From contig JAFXCH010000040.1 of NCBI GenBank assembly GCA_017516485.1, positions 1 to 45,004 of the forward strand: a stretch of DNA of 45,004 bases, in the 5' to 3' direction. Numbering within the stretch: position 1 is the stretch's first letter; every line of letters begins with the position of its first letter. A program made the position numbers and the translations under genes. The stretch is from Clostridia bacterium. GTDB lineage: Bacteria; Bacillota; Clostridia; Oscillospirales; Acutalibacteraceae. Below are positions 34,355 through 42,532 of the stretch, piece by piece. Under the pieces are notes generated by a model. The model saw only the letters and a list, made by a program, of their open reading frames with translations, had not been told where the DNA came from and ran no database searches.

Positions 34355-34532
34355 GCGTTTTAAAAAAACGCAAATCATGCGAAATAAATTTTGCAAATCA
34401 TGATTTCGAAGAAATCAAATCATGCGAAGCAAATCATTTATAATTACTTTTTATGATTTGCCTTACGGCATGATTTGACTTGCAGCCATGATTCGTTGCT
34501 ATGCAACATGATTTGAATCGGTAAACCGATTC
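34355..34532. repeat. Array of AAATCAT / ATGATTT with distinct mini-hairpins (two opposed halves)
   Basis: First half: four copies of AAATCAT separating GCGTTTTAAAAAAACGC, GCGAAATAAATTTTGC, GATTTC-GAA-GAAATC and GCGAAGC. A 15-nt gap follows, then four copies of ATGATTT (one shortened) separating GCC-TTAC-GGC, GACTTGCAGCC, GTTGC-TAT-GCAAC and GAATCGG-TAAA-CCGATTC. The array ends 1 nt before the mnmE stop codon. Confidence 0.8.
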
Positions 34533-34533
34533 A

Positions 34534-35901
34534 TTACTTACCTACACAAAAGCGTGAAAATACTTCATTTATAACCGCATCCGTTGCTTTTTCGCCCGTA
34601 AGCGTAAGCAACTCATTTATTGCTGAATCCGTACTGACGGTTACGGCATCGAGTGTCATATTCATTTCAAGTGCTGAAATTGCTTCTCTTAAACATTCTG
34701 CCGCCTTTTCACAGCAGAGTCGCTGTCTTTCATTAGCAAGCAGTGCCGCAGATGTATCAACACTGTTCGTGCCGAGTGCCGATTCAACAGCTTCTGCCAA
34801 TTTTTCGGCACCCTTACCATCCTTTGCACTGATATAAACTATATGCTTAAAATTATCAAGCACCGATAAATCAAACTTCGGCTCAAGGTCATCTTTATTT
34901 ACGACGGCAACTGCACATTTATCCTTACAAAGTTCGAGCACAGCCCTGTCCTCACTGTCAAACTCACGCGACAAATCAAACACGGCAAGCACGAGTGCAG
35001 CCCTTTCAACTCTGCCTACAGCAAAATCGACGCCGATTTTTTCTACCTCGTTACCTGTTTCTCTTATTCCTGCAGTATCTGCAAGGTGAAGCACGACGTT
35101 ACCGAGCCTTACCGTATCCTCAACAACGTCACGTGTTGTGCCTGCAATATCGGTAACTATTGATCGTCTGAAGCCTGCAAGGTAATTCATAAGCGTTGAT
35201 TTACCTACATTCGGCTTACCTGCAATTACTGTGTCAACACCCTCGGTAATTGCTTTACCTGCATCATAATTATTTAACAGACCCTCTATTTCTGAAAGTA
35301 CGTTTTTATAGTCAACTAATAATTTATCGGTTGAAATCTCTTCAATTTCATCATCGGGATAATCGACCCACGCCGCAAGATATGCAGAATCCGTAATAAG
35401 AGTCTGTGCGGCGGCAATAATTTTCTTACTGAGTGCACCTTCAAGTGCAGTCATAGCGGCACCTGCACTCTGCTCACCCTGGGCGGAAATAAGGCTCATA
35501 ACAGCCTCTGCCTTGGTGAGGTCAAGCTTGCCGTTGAGAAAAGCACGCTTTGTAAATTCACCCGGTGCGGCAGGCACTGCACCTGCATTTAATATCGCAC
35601 GAAGTACACGGCTTACAACGTAAACACCGCCGTGGCACGAAATCTCGGCAACATCTTCGCCCGTATAGCTGTGAGGGGCGCGAAAAACAAGCAACACAGC
35701 CTCATCAATAGCTTTATCGCCATCATAAACCATACCGTGTGCGGCAGTATAGCCCTTCATCTCGGCAACCGTTTTTTTACCTGAAGGCACAAATATTTTT
35801 GAAGCAATTTCAACAGCCTCATCGCCCGATATACGGATTACGCCGATACCGCCTGCGGCAACCGGAGTTGAGATTGCGGCTATCGTGGTCGAATTTTTCA
35901 C
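34534..35901 (-). CDS. mnmE: tRNA modification GTPase MnmE (TrmE)
   Basis: 455 aa from GTG 35901; AAGGGG lies 8 nt before it, whereas the upstream GTG at 35910 overlaps that SD. The N-terminal domain binds a formyl-THF-type cofactor. The G domain has GKPNVGKS at 228-235, TTRD near 255, DTAG at 275-278 and NKDD. The C-terminus ends FCVGK, the conserved catalytic-Cys motif (usually FCIGK). With MnmG it modifies wobble uridine in tRNA. It is flanked on both sides by mini-hairpin arrays (34355-34532 and 35921-35979), so its mRNA would start and end in runs of small hairpins. Confidence 0.97.
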   Translation of the reverse strand: MKNSTTIAAISTPVAAGGIGVIRISGDEAVEIASKIFVPSGKKTVAEMKGYTAAHGMVYDGDKAIDEAVLLVFRAPHSYTGEDVAEISCHGGVYVVSRVLRAILNAGAVPAAPGEFTKRAFLNGKLDLTKAEAVMSLISAQGEQSAGAAMTALEGALSKKIIAAAQTLITDSAYLAAWVDYPDDEIEEISTDKLLVDYKNVLSEIEGLLNNYDAGKAITEGVDTVIAGKPNVGKSTLMNYLAGFRRSIVTDIAGTTRDVVEDTVRLGNVVLHLADTAGIRETGNEVEKIGVDFAVGRVERAALVLAVFDLSREFDSEDRAVLELCKDKCAVAVVNKDDLEPKFDLSVLDNFKHIVYISAKDGKGAEKLAEAVESALGTNSVDTSAALLANERQRLCCEKAAECLREAISALEMNMTLDAVTVSTDSAINELLTLTGEKATDAVINEVFSRFCVGK

Positions 35902-35920
35902 GTTTTTCACCCCTTAAAAA

Positions 35921-35979
35921 TGAAATGATTTATCATTTCAAATCATGGCTTTAAGCCAAATCATGCGACTGCAAATCAT
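35921..35979 (-). repeat. Mini-hairpin array upstream of mnmE
   Basis: TGAAATGA-TTTA-TCATTTCA, then AATCAT, GGCTT-T-AAGCC, AAATCAT, GCGACTGC, AAATCAT. Same 7-mer and same design as 30290-30373 and 34355-34532. It ends 20 nt before the mnmE start, and a related GCGTTTTATAAAAACG palindrome lies further on (~36007-36023). Confidence 0.7.
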
Positions 35980-36125
35980 CTTATAAGTCACCTTGCAGTA
36001 CAATTTTCGTTTTTATAAAACGCATTTATTACTTCGTAACATAATTATACAAATAAATATTATATAAAAAAAAGCAGATAATTGCAATAGATATTATTCT
36101 TGTATAAAGAAATTAAATAATCATA

Positions 36126-36154
36126 TGGACAATTATCCTTTTGTGTGTTAAAAT
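36126..36154 (+). promoter_or_regulatory. Promoter of the radical SAM gene
   Basis: TGGACA (36126-36131), 17-nt spacer, TAAAAT (36149-36154): one mismatch in each box. Confidence 0.65.
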
Positions 36155-36215
36155 AATCGAGTATGGGTGAAACTATCTGTATGTCCATTTTTCAGTAAGG
36201 AGCAGCCAATTTTTT

Positions 36216-37646
36216 ATGACTTTAAAAGAAAAAACACAGCGTGCCGCTGCGTTGGCAGTACTTGAGCCGCTAATTAAATACATCAAGAAAAATCCGCAGG
36301 ATAATTTAGTAAAGCTGGTTGACGCAGTACAGCGTTTTGCCGGTCCTTCTTTCCCTGCAAAGAATTTTGACAAAATCCGTGAGGGTGCGGCTGACCCTGA
36401 CAATGTCTATTCTCAGCTCCTTATCCGTGCAATTAACGACCTTCACCCCGATGTATTAAACGGTATGGCTATGGCACTCGGTCTCGGCGTTGCCGCAGGC
36501 ACAAAAAAAGTAAGAGAAAACCGTGAAAAATATCACTGTAATATTCCCTTTATTACTCTAATTGACCCGACAAGTGCCTGCAACCTCAGATGTAAGGGTT
36601 GCTGGTCTGCCGAATACGGTCACAAGCTCCGCCTCACTTATGAAGAGATGGAGTCAATTGTTGAACAGGGCAGAGAGCTCGGAACTCACCTTTATATGTT
36701 TACAGGCGGTGAGCCTCTTATCTGCAAAAAAGAGATTCTTAAGCTCTGCGAAAAATTCCCGCAGTGTGCTTTCCTTGCATACACAAACGCAACTCTTGTT
36801 GATCAGGAGTTCTGTGATGACCTTAAGCGTGTAGGTAACCTCGCACTCGCAATCAGCATTGAGGGCGACGAAGAGAGTAACGACTTCCGCCGTGGTGACG
36901 GTGCTTACAAAACCTCAATTGAGGCTATGGAGCTGCTCAAGAAAAACGGCTGTATGTTCGGTATTTCTGTTTGCTACACAAGCAAGAACATCTACTCCGT
37001 TACAAGTGACGAATTCCTTGACGATATGATTTCAAAGGGCGTTATGTTCGGCCTTTACTTCAATTATATGCCTCTTGGTAAGGGTGCTCTGCCCGAGCTT
37101 ATTCCCGACCCCGAGCAGAGAAAATATATGTACAAGCGTGTACGTGACCTTCGTAATTCAAAAACCGGTAAATCAATGTTCATTATGGATTTCCAGGGTG
37201 ACGGTGAGTACGTCGGCGGCTGTATTGCAGGCGGCAGAAATTACTTCCACATCAACTCTGCAGGTGATATTGAGCCCTGTGTTTTCATTCACTTCTCTGA
37301 CTCAAATATCCGTACCCATACTTTGCTTGAAGCATTGCAGAATCCGCTCTTTATGTCGTTCTACAAAAATCAGCCGTTTAACGACAACCATATGAGACCC
37401 TGCCCTATGCTTGAAAATCCCGACTATCTTTGCAGAATCGTCAAAGAGACCGGTGCAAAGTCAACTGACCTTATCGATCAGGAATCTGCAGAGGATCTTT
37501 GTGCAAAGTGCAGAAAGTTTGCTGCAGAGTGGGCACCCGTTGCAGAAGAAGTCTGGAACTCCACACCGCACAAGCCGAGCAAAACTTATTACTACCGCGA
37601 TACTCCCGAGGGTAAGGCAGAAGCGGCAAAAAAGAATAACGAATAA
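36216..37646 (+). CDS. Radical SAM / SPASM-type protein
   Basis: 476 aa, ATG at 36216 with AAGGAG 12 nt upstream. The [4Fe-4S]-SAM motif CNLRCKGC is at 122-129 and GGEP at 164-167. A ~105-residue helical N-terminal part precedes the barrel. A Cys-rich C-terminal part (CIAGG, EPCVFIHF, CPML, YLCRIV, CAKC) looks like a SPASM or related auxiliary cluster domain. Such proteins modify peptides, proteins or lipids by radical chemistry; nothing next to it (no precursor peptide or partner enzyme) reveals the substrate. It is a lone plus-strand gene amid minus-strand genes, with its own promoter and a strong terminator. Confidence 0.85.
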   Translation: MTLKEKTQRAAALAVLEPLIKYIKKNPQDNLVKLVDAVQRFAGPSFPAKNFDKIREGAADPDNVYSQLLIRAINDLHPDVLNGMAMALGLGVAAGTKKVRENREKYHCNIPFITLIDPTSACNLRCKGCWSAEYGHKLRLTYEEMESIVEQGRELGTHLYMFTGGEPLICKKEILKLCEKFPQCAFLAYTNATLVDQEFCDDLKRVGNLALAISIEGDEESNDFRRGDGAYKTSIEAMELLKKNGCMFGISVCYTSKNIYSVTSDEFLDDMISKGVMFGLYFNYMPLGKGALPELIPDPEQRKYMYKRVRDLRNSKTGKSMFIMDFQGDGEYVGGCIAGGRNYFHINSAGDIEPCVFIHFSDSNIRTHTLLEALQNPLFMSFYKNQPFNDNHMRPCPMLENPDYLCRIVKETGAKSTDLIDQESAEDLCAKCRKFAAEWAPVAEEVWNSTPHKPSKTYYYRDTPEGKAEAAKKNNE

Positions 37647-37652
37647 AATTAA

Positions 37653-37687
37653 ACCTGAGTACTGAAAAAAGTACTCAGGTTTTTTTA
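37653..37687. terminator. Bidirectional intrinsic terminator
   Basis: ACCTGAGTAC (37653-37662) and GTACTCAGGT (37671-37680) form a 10-bp stem followed by seven T on the plus strand; the loop ends in six A. It separates the convergent radical SAM and XRE genes. Confidence 0.92.
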
Positions 37688-37697
37688 ATCTTATATT

Positions 37698-38099
37698 TTA
37701 TCTGTTCAATTTACAAATACCGTTTATATTATAAACATCTCCATAATCAAAATGAATATTAATTTCATTTATTCCTTGCTGAAGCTCGTATGTTGATTGT
37801 TGCATAAGCTTTTTTCCGTGATAAAAAGCAATTCTTATTTTTCTGTCATCATCCCAGGGAACATTATTAACAAGATTAAAAACGGGTTCTTTATTAACTT
37901 TAATTCCGAATAATTCATCTATACTTATATCAAATATTTTTGCAAGTTCAGGTAAAAGCATAATATCGGGTGAGGTAATATTTTGTTCCCATTTTGAAAC
38001 AGCCTGAGTGGAAATGTTTAATTTTGAAGCAAGTTCCGCTTGTGTCATTGAATTCAATTTTCTGTAGTAGGCAATTCTTTCACCTATACAAGTTTTCAT
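37698..38099 (-). CDS. XRE-family transcriptional regulator
   Basis: 133 aa from ATG 38099 (AAAGGA SD; a GTG eight codons upstream is possible). Residues ~1-62 are an HTH_3/Xre domain: IGERIAYYRKLNSMTQAELA, then ISTQAVSKWEQNITSPD. A short C-terminal part (~70-133, IRIAFYHGKKLMQQSTYEL...) has beta character and may sense a signal or dimerise; it resembles tails seen in many clostridial Xre proteins. The target is unknown. A promoter-like TTGATT-N16-TATAAT lies upstream (38153-38180). Its codon use is more AT-rich than that of the neighbours. Confidence 0.85.
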   Translation of the reverse strand: MKTCIGERIAYYRKLNSMTQAELASKLNISTQAVSKWEQNITSPDIMLLPELAKIFDISIDELFGIKVNKEPVFNLVNNVPWDDDRKIRIAFYHGKKLMQQSTYELQQGINEINIHFDYGDVYNINGICKLNR

Positions 38100-38152
38100 T
38101 TTCTTCTTCTTTCCTTTCTGCACTTTTTAAATAAATTTTATTTGTTGATTAA

Positions 38153-38180
38153 ATTATATATAATCAGTTGCAGAAATCAA
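38153..38180 (-). promoter_or_regulatory. Promoter of the XRE gene
   Basis: On the minus strand TTGATT (38175-38180), 16-nt spacer, TATAAT (38153-38158). Confidence 0.55.
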
Positions 38181-38250
38181 AGGTAAAATTTTGATTATTA
38201 CTATCAATGTCAGTTGATATTGTTCAGAATTTTATTACTCGCTCCTGATT

Positions 38251-38283
38251 AAAAAAAACCTGCATCCCGAAAGAGATGCAGGT
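38251..38283 (-). terminator. Terminator of rpsF-ssb-rpsR
   Basis: ACCTGCATC (38258-38266) and GATGCAGGT (38275-38283) form a 9-bp stem; the minus strand then has eight T. Confidence 0.92.
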
Positions 38284-38306
38284 AAAAATTCTTATTTGAG
38301 TTTTTA

Positions 38307-38552
38307 TCAGTCGCTTGTGTAGGGAAGAAGAGCGACGTAGCGTGCACGCTTGATAGCTGTTGTAAGCTCTCTCTGGTGCTTTGCGCATGTGCCTGTTACA
38401 CGGCGGGGAAGAATCTTAGATCTCTCCGATGTGAACTTGCGAAGCTTGTTAACGTCCTTGTAGTCGATATAATCTACCTTATCAACACAGAATGTGCAGA
38501 CTTTTCTGCGGCCTTTTCTGTTAGGACGTCCGTTATTTCTCTCGTATGCCAT
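38307..38552 (-). CDS. rpsR: 30S ribosomal protein S18
   Basis: 81 aa, ATG at 38552 with AAGGAGG. The core segments [27 protein letters not shown] and the tail ALLPYTSD are typical of S18. A CTFC motif (19-22) plus a later Cys (CAKHQ) suggest the zinc-binding form. It is the last gene of rpsF-ssb-rpsR, 26 nt after ssb. Confidence 0.97.
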   Translation of the reverse strand: MAYERNNGRPNRKGRRKVCTFCVDKVDYIDYKDVNKLRKFTSERSKILPRRVTGTCAKHQRELTTAIKRARYVALLPYTSD

Positions 38553-38578
38553 GATGTTATTTCCTCCTTATAGATTTC

Positions 38579-39034
38579 TTAGAACGGGAGTGAATCGTCA
38601 TCGTCCTCAATGGACTCGAAATCACCCATATTGCCCGACGCAAATGAAACAGCGGGAGCTGCTGCGGGGGCTGCGTTCTCGTAGGGGCGTGTACCGCCTG
38701 TTGTGCCGCTTTCTGCCTTGGAGCCGCAGAAACTTACGTTATCTGCAACAACTTCGACAGCTGTGCGTTTGTTACCCTGCTTGTCTTCGTAGCTGCGTGT
38801 CTGGATTGAACCCTGAACAGCAATCATCGAGCCCTTGCGGAAATAACGGCAGACAAAGTCTGCTGTCTGTCTCCATGCAACGATGTCGATGAAGTCTGCC
38901 TGACGCTCTTCACCCTGACGGACGAAGCTGTGGTCGACAGCGATACGGAAAGAGGTAACAGAAATTCCTGAAGTAGTTGTACGGAGTTCAGGATCAGCAA
39001 CAAGGCGACCCATTAAAACTGCGCAGTTGAGCAT
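38579..39034 (-). CDS. ssb: Single-stranded DNA-binding protein
   Basis: 151 aa, ATG at 39034 with AAGGAGG. The OB fold spans ~1-105 (MLNCAVLMGRLVADPELR, later FCRYF-like FVCRYFRKGSMIAVQGSIQTR). A Gly/Ala-rich linker and the acidic tip DDDDSLPF follow; that tip recruits replication and repair partners. It is placed between rpsF and rpsR, as in most Firmicutes, and has the standard length. Confidence 0.97.
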   Translation of the reverse strand: MLNCAVLMGRLVADPELRTTTSGISVTSFRIAVDHSFVRQGEERQADFIDIVAWRQTADFVCRYFRKGSMIAVQGSIQTRSYEDKQGNKRTAVEVVADNVSFCGSKAESGTTGGTRPYENAAPAAAPAVSFASGNMGDFESIEDDDDSLPF

Positions 39035-39054
39035 TGCAATTTCCTCCTTATTAA

Positions 39055-39342
39055 TTACTTGCGGATGATCATTGTACGAAGAACACCTTCAGTGATCTTG
39101 AGTACACGGTCAAGCTCTGCCTGGAACTCGGGAGCGCTCTGGTAGCTGATAACTACGTAGAAGCCCTCTGCCTCGTCGTTGATAAGGTATTCAAGCTTGC
39201 GCTTACCCCATACATCAACGTTGTCGACAGTGCCGTTAGCCTCGATCATACCCTTGAATTTCTCGAGAAGTGCGTTTGCACCCTCTTCGCCGTTAGCGAC
39301 TGAGAAAACCATCATGATCTCGTAATTGTAGCTTGCTGACAT
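39055..39342 (-). CDS. rpsF: 30S ribosomal protein S6
   Basis: 95 aa from ATG 39342 (MSASYNYEIMMVFS), 7 nt after AAGGAGGT. An upstream in-frame start adds 13 residues but has no SD. KRKLEYLINDEAEGFYVV is the typical S6 core. First gene of rpsF-ssb-rpsR, driven by a full-consensus promoter at 39432-39460. Confidence 0.97.
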   Translation of the reverse strand: MSASYNYEIMMVFSVANGEEGANALLEKFKGMIEANGTVDNVDVWGKRKLEYLINDEAEGFYVVISYQSAPEFQAELDRVLKITEGVLRTMIIRK

Positions 39343-39431
39343 TGTTTTGCACCTCCTTATGGTCTTTGGCCTCAGGCTCATTTTTTCTCCTGAAGCAAGG
39401 ATTTACCGCTTACATAGTGCGGCAACATCGG

Positions 39432-39460
39432 ATTATAGCAGAATTCACCAAATCTGTCAA
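39432..39460 (-). promoter_or_regulatory. rpsF operon promoter
   Basis: On the minus strand TTGACA (39455-39460), 17-nt spacer, TATAAT (39432-39437), full consensus. The rest of 39461-39676 is very AT-rich with no gene. Confidence 0.92.
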
Positions 39461-39676
39461 GCATTTTTTGTTCAATTTTTTTTAGATAATTTTTGAATTG
39501 ATAAATTTTACCGATTATTTTTTTGTCAAGTGAAAATTTGTTAAAATTCATTCAAAATTGAAAATTCGTTAAAAGCGACAAATTTCAGCCCGAAATCTCT
39601 CCAATAATTTTTTTAGAAATTTTTTTCAAAATATCACGTATTTACATTGAAAAAACAGCCTTTTTGCACTACTTAT

Positions 39677-39757
39677 AGAAGGAGTTTTTCACATTTTAAC
39701 AAGATGTTGTTCAAAACTTTACTCCTTCCTAAAAGTTGAAAAGGAGGCTGAAATATG
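39677..39757 (+). promoter_or_regulatory. Possible SD-sequestering RNA switch in the dnaA leader
   Basis: Three short elements: A, GAAGGAGT (39678-39685); B, ACTCCTTC (39721-39728); C, the SD AAGGAGG (39741-39747). B can pair with A (8 bp) or with C (6 bp, hiding the SD), so the two pairings exclude each other. The ATG at 39755 lies 7 nt after the SD. Confidence 0.45.
39685..39693 (+). other. DnaA-box-like 9-mer upstream of dnaA
   Basis: TTTTTCACA fits the relaxed box TTWTNCACA. It is a single site in the dnaA leader and could serve autoregulation. Confidence 0.4.
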
Positions 39758-39880
39758 CTATACTCTTATGGTCTGTACGGATGTAACAACAGACCTTATA
39801 ATAACTACTATCTCAACTGCTGTTACGGCAGTGTTTTTAGTAAAAATTTTGAAAAATATGAAAGAAAGGATGTGGACAAT

Positions 39881-41185
39881 ATGGATCTCGTTTACCAGTT
39901 GTGGGAAAATGTAAAAGCAGAGCTGAAAAAGAATACTTCCGAAACAGTTTATTCTGTATGGTTTCACGAGCTCGCACTTGAGAATTTTGACGGCGAATCC
40001 GTTGTGCTGACGGATGACCCTTTCCGCTGTAAGATAATAAACGAAAAATTTATTCCTCTGCTTGAAGATTGTTTTGAAAAAGTAATGGGTTTTAAAGTAA
40101 ACGTGTCTGTTATGCCCAAACAAGAAAAAACTAAAAAAACCGAAACCAAAAAAGAAAACAAAACCTTTGATGCAAATGAACTTACTTTCGATAATTTTAT
40201 TGTAGGTGACTCAAATAAATTTGCTCACGCCGCTTCAATTGCGGTTGCATCCGACCCGGGTAACACTTACAATCCGCTGTTTATTCACGGCAATTCCGGT
40301 CTCGGTAAAACTCATCTGCTCAATGCTATATGTAATGAAATAATAAAAAATAACCCTGATGCATACATTATATATGTCCGCAGTGAAGATTTTATGAATG
40401 AACTCATAGATTATCTTCAGAATAAAAAAGATACATCTGTATTCCATAACAAATATCGTAATGCAGATGTACTTCTTGTTGACGACGTACAGTTTATTGC
40501 AGGTAAGACTTCAACAGAGCTTGAATTTTTCCACACTTTTGACACACTTGTAAAGGCAAAGAGTCAGATTGTTCTTACCTCTGACCGTCCGCCCAAAGAA
40601 ATGGCAACTCTTGAAGAAAGACTTCGCAACAGATTTGAAAGCGGCCTTATTGCCGATATTCAGCCGCCCGACCTTGAAACAAGAGTCGCAATCATTAAAA
40701 GCAAGGCTGAATCACTCGGTATTGACATACCTTCTTCGCTTATACTTTTTATTGCAGAAAAAATAAAGAGTAATATCCGTCAGCTTGAAGGTGCAGTTAA
40801 AAAAATGAAGGCATATATAGAGCTTGGCGAAGAAGCGAACCTCGCAACAGCACAAAAAGCAATCCGCGATATTTTCAGTGAGGGTGACCCGACTCCGGTG
40901 CTTATTGATAAAATTATTGACGAAGTTGCACGCACCTACGGTGTAACTGTTGCTGATATCAAGAGTAAAAAGCACGATGCAAAGTTTGTTTTTCCCCGTC
41001 ACGTTGCAATGTACATAATCCGTGAGATGACTCCGCTTACCAATAAAAAGGTTGCAGAGCTCTTCGGTCTGAGTGACCATTCATCGGTAATGTACGCATA
41101 CAAAAAAATCTCAACAGATAAAGACAGTAATTATTCACTTAAAACAATTATTACAGATATTATGAAGAATGTGCAGTCAAACTGA
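39881..41185 (+). CDS. dnaA: Chromosomal replication initiator DnaA
   Basis: 434 aa from ATG 39881 (MDLVYQLWENVKAELKK), the usual family start, with AAAGGA 10 nt upstream. Domain I is ~1-80 and a Lys-rich linker ~80-100 follows. The AAA+ domain has Walker A GNSGLGKTHLL and Walker B DVLLVDDVQFIAGK. The C-terminal DNA-binding domain holds KHDAKFVFPRHVAMY and the signature LSDHSSVMYAYKKI. It binds DnaA boxes and melts oriC. The frame is open back to ATG 39755, which has a perfect AAGGAGG SD. That start would add 42 residues rich in Tyr, Asn and Cys (MLYSYGLYGCNNRP...), so two DnaA forms are possible. Confidence 0.96.
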   Translation: MDLVYQLWENVKAELKKNTSETVYSVWFHELALENFDGESVVLTDDPFRCKIINEKFIPLLEDCFEKVMGFKVNVSVMPKQEKTKKTETKKENKTFDANELTFDNFIVGDSNKFAHAASIAVASDPGNTYNPLFIHGNSGLGKTHLLNAICNEIIKNNPDAYIIYVRSEDFMNELIDYLQNKKDTSVFHNKYRNADVLLVDDVQFIAGKTSTELEFFHTFDTLVKAKSQIVLTSDRPPKEMATLEERLRNRFESGLIADIQPPDLETRVAIIKSKAESLGIDIPSSLILFIAEKIKSNIRQLEGAVKKMKAYIELGEEANLATAQKAIRDIFSEGDPTPVLIDKIIDEVARTYGVTVADIKSKKHDAKFVFPRHVAMYIIREMTPLTNKKVAELFGLSDHSSVMYAYKKISTDKDSNYSLKTIITDIMKNVQSN

Positions 41186-41190
41186 CGCAA

Positions 41191-41395
41191 ATTTTTTTCC
41201 ACAGTTTTCTTCACATTTCACATTGTTTTTTCCACAATACTCCCATTTGAGTTTTCCCTGTGGACAGCGTGAAAATCTTTTCTTATCGGTTTCACACCGT
41301 CAAAAACCCGCTATTCTTACAGTATCAACAAGTTCGGGACTTTTTCACGTTTTCCACGCACTCTACTAATACTACTAAATATTCATTTATATCAT
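41191..41395. other. Replication origin oriC (unwinding region), dnaA-dnaN gap
   Basis: DnaA-box-like sites: TTTTCCACA at 41195 and 41228, TGTGGACAG at 41259 (reverse), then two in tandem, TTTTTCACG (41341) and TTTTCCACG (41350). Four nt later comes CTACTAATACTACTAAAT (41363-41380), a DnaA-trio tract, and then AT-rich DNA. This matches the Bacillus subtilis order of tandem boxes, GC-rich spacer and trios. Coding strand also diverges around dnaA. Confidence 0.85.
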
Positions 41396-41418
41396 TTATT
41401 TCCGGAGGCTGAACGAAA

Positions 41419-42525
41419 ATGAAAATTTATTGCGACACCGCTGTACTCAGCGAAGCCTGTTTAAATGTTCAGAGAGCAGTTTCAAACAAAACAACTATTC
41501 CTGCAATTGAAGGTATCCTTATCAAAGCAATCGGTAACGAGCTTCTTCTTACAGGTTACGATCTTGAGGTAGGTATTACTACTTCAATTCCCTGCCGTGT
41601 AGTTGAGCAGGGTGCTATTATCTTAAATGCCAGAATTCTCTGTGACATCGTACGCAAAATTCCCGGTGAACAGATTTATATCGAAACAGATGAAAGACTT
41701 CTTGCAACAATTAAAGGCGGAGAAGCAGAATATTCACTTATCGGTATCGACGGCAACGAATTCCCTGAGCTTCCTACTGTCAGCGGCGGTTATCCCGTTG
41801 TAGTTGAGCAGAAGCTTCTTAAAGATATGGTTCGTCAGACTATATTTGCAGTATCTGTAAACGACAGCAAGGTTGTACACACAGGTGTCAAGTTTGAGGT
41901 TACACAGAATCTTATCAGACTTGTTGCTGTTGACGGCTCACGTCTTGCAATGAGAACTGAGTCAATTAACTATATGGGTGACGAGCTCAACTTTGTTGTA
42001 CCTGCAAAAACACTTAACGAAGTTACAAAGCTTATAGGTGATGATGAGGAGACTGTTTCACTCGGTGTCGGTAAGAGACATATCGTATTTGAAATCGGCA
42101 ATTACAGCATTGTTTCCCGTCTGCTTGACGGTGAATTCTTAAACTACAAGAATGCAATTCCGCCCACATGCTCTGCAACTGCAATTGTCAACACACGTGA
42201 GATGATTGAAAGTATTGACAGAACAAGCCTTATTATTACAGATAAATTCAAGAGTCCTGTCAGATTTATTTTTGATAACGATATAGTCAGAATTTCATCA
42301 GTAACAGCACTCGGTACGGCTAACGACAGCTTCAGTTGTAAGTATGAAGGCAATAAAATTGAAATCGGCTTTAATAATAAGCTTCTTCTCGATGCACTTA
42401 AGGTGTGTGATGCAGACGAAGTAAAGATTGAGCTCAACAGCGGTGCAGCACCTATTCTTATTCTGCCGACTCAGGGCGACAATTTTCTCTTCCTTATTCT
42501 TCCGATGAGATTTAAGAAGGACTGA
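41419..42525 (+). CDS. dnaN: DNA polymerase III beta sliding clamp
   Basis: 368 aa, ATG at 41419 with a GGAGG SD. Full-length clamp with three repeated domains; the start MKIYCDTAVLSEACLNVQRAVSNKTTIPAIEG and the end LILPTQGDNFLFLILPMRF are typical. It encircles DNA and holds polymerase III and other partners. It follows dnaA across the oriC gap, as in most Firmicutes, and is 7 nt upstream of the S4 gene. Confidence 0.97.
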   Translation: MKIYCDTAVLSEACLNVQRAVSNKTTIPAIEGILIKAIGNELLLTGYDLEVGITTSIPCRVVEQGAIILNARILCDIVRKIPGEQIYIETDERLLATIKGGEAEYSLIGIDGNEFPELPTVSGGYPVVVEQKLLKDMVRQTIFAVSVNDSKVVHTGVKFEVTQNLIRLVAVDGSRLAMRTESINYMGDELNFVVPAKTLNEVTKLIGDDEETVSLGVGKRHIVFEIGNYSIVSRLLDGEFLNYKNAIPPTCSATAIVNTREMIESIDRTSLIITDKFKSPVRFIFDNDIVRISSVTALGTANDSFSCKYEGNKIEIGFNNKLLLDALKVCDADEVKIELNSGAAPILILPTQGDNFLFLILPMRFKKD

Positions 42526-42532
42526 TAACTTA

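Noticed and set aside
30290-34532. CRISPR array
   Set aside because: The constant unit is only 7 nt, the variable parts are self-palindromic and short, and there are no cas genes.
39461-39676. Main oriC upstream of dnaA
   Set aside because: AT-rich, but only one relaxed DnaA-box match (39685) lies near it; the box cluster and trio tract are in the dnaA-dnaN gap.
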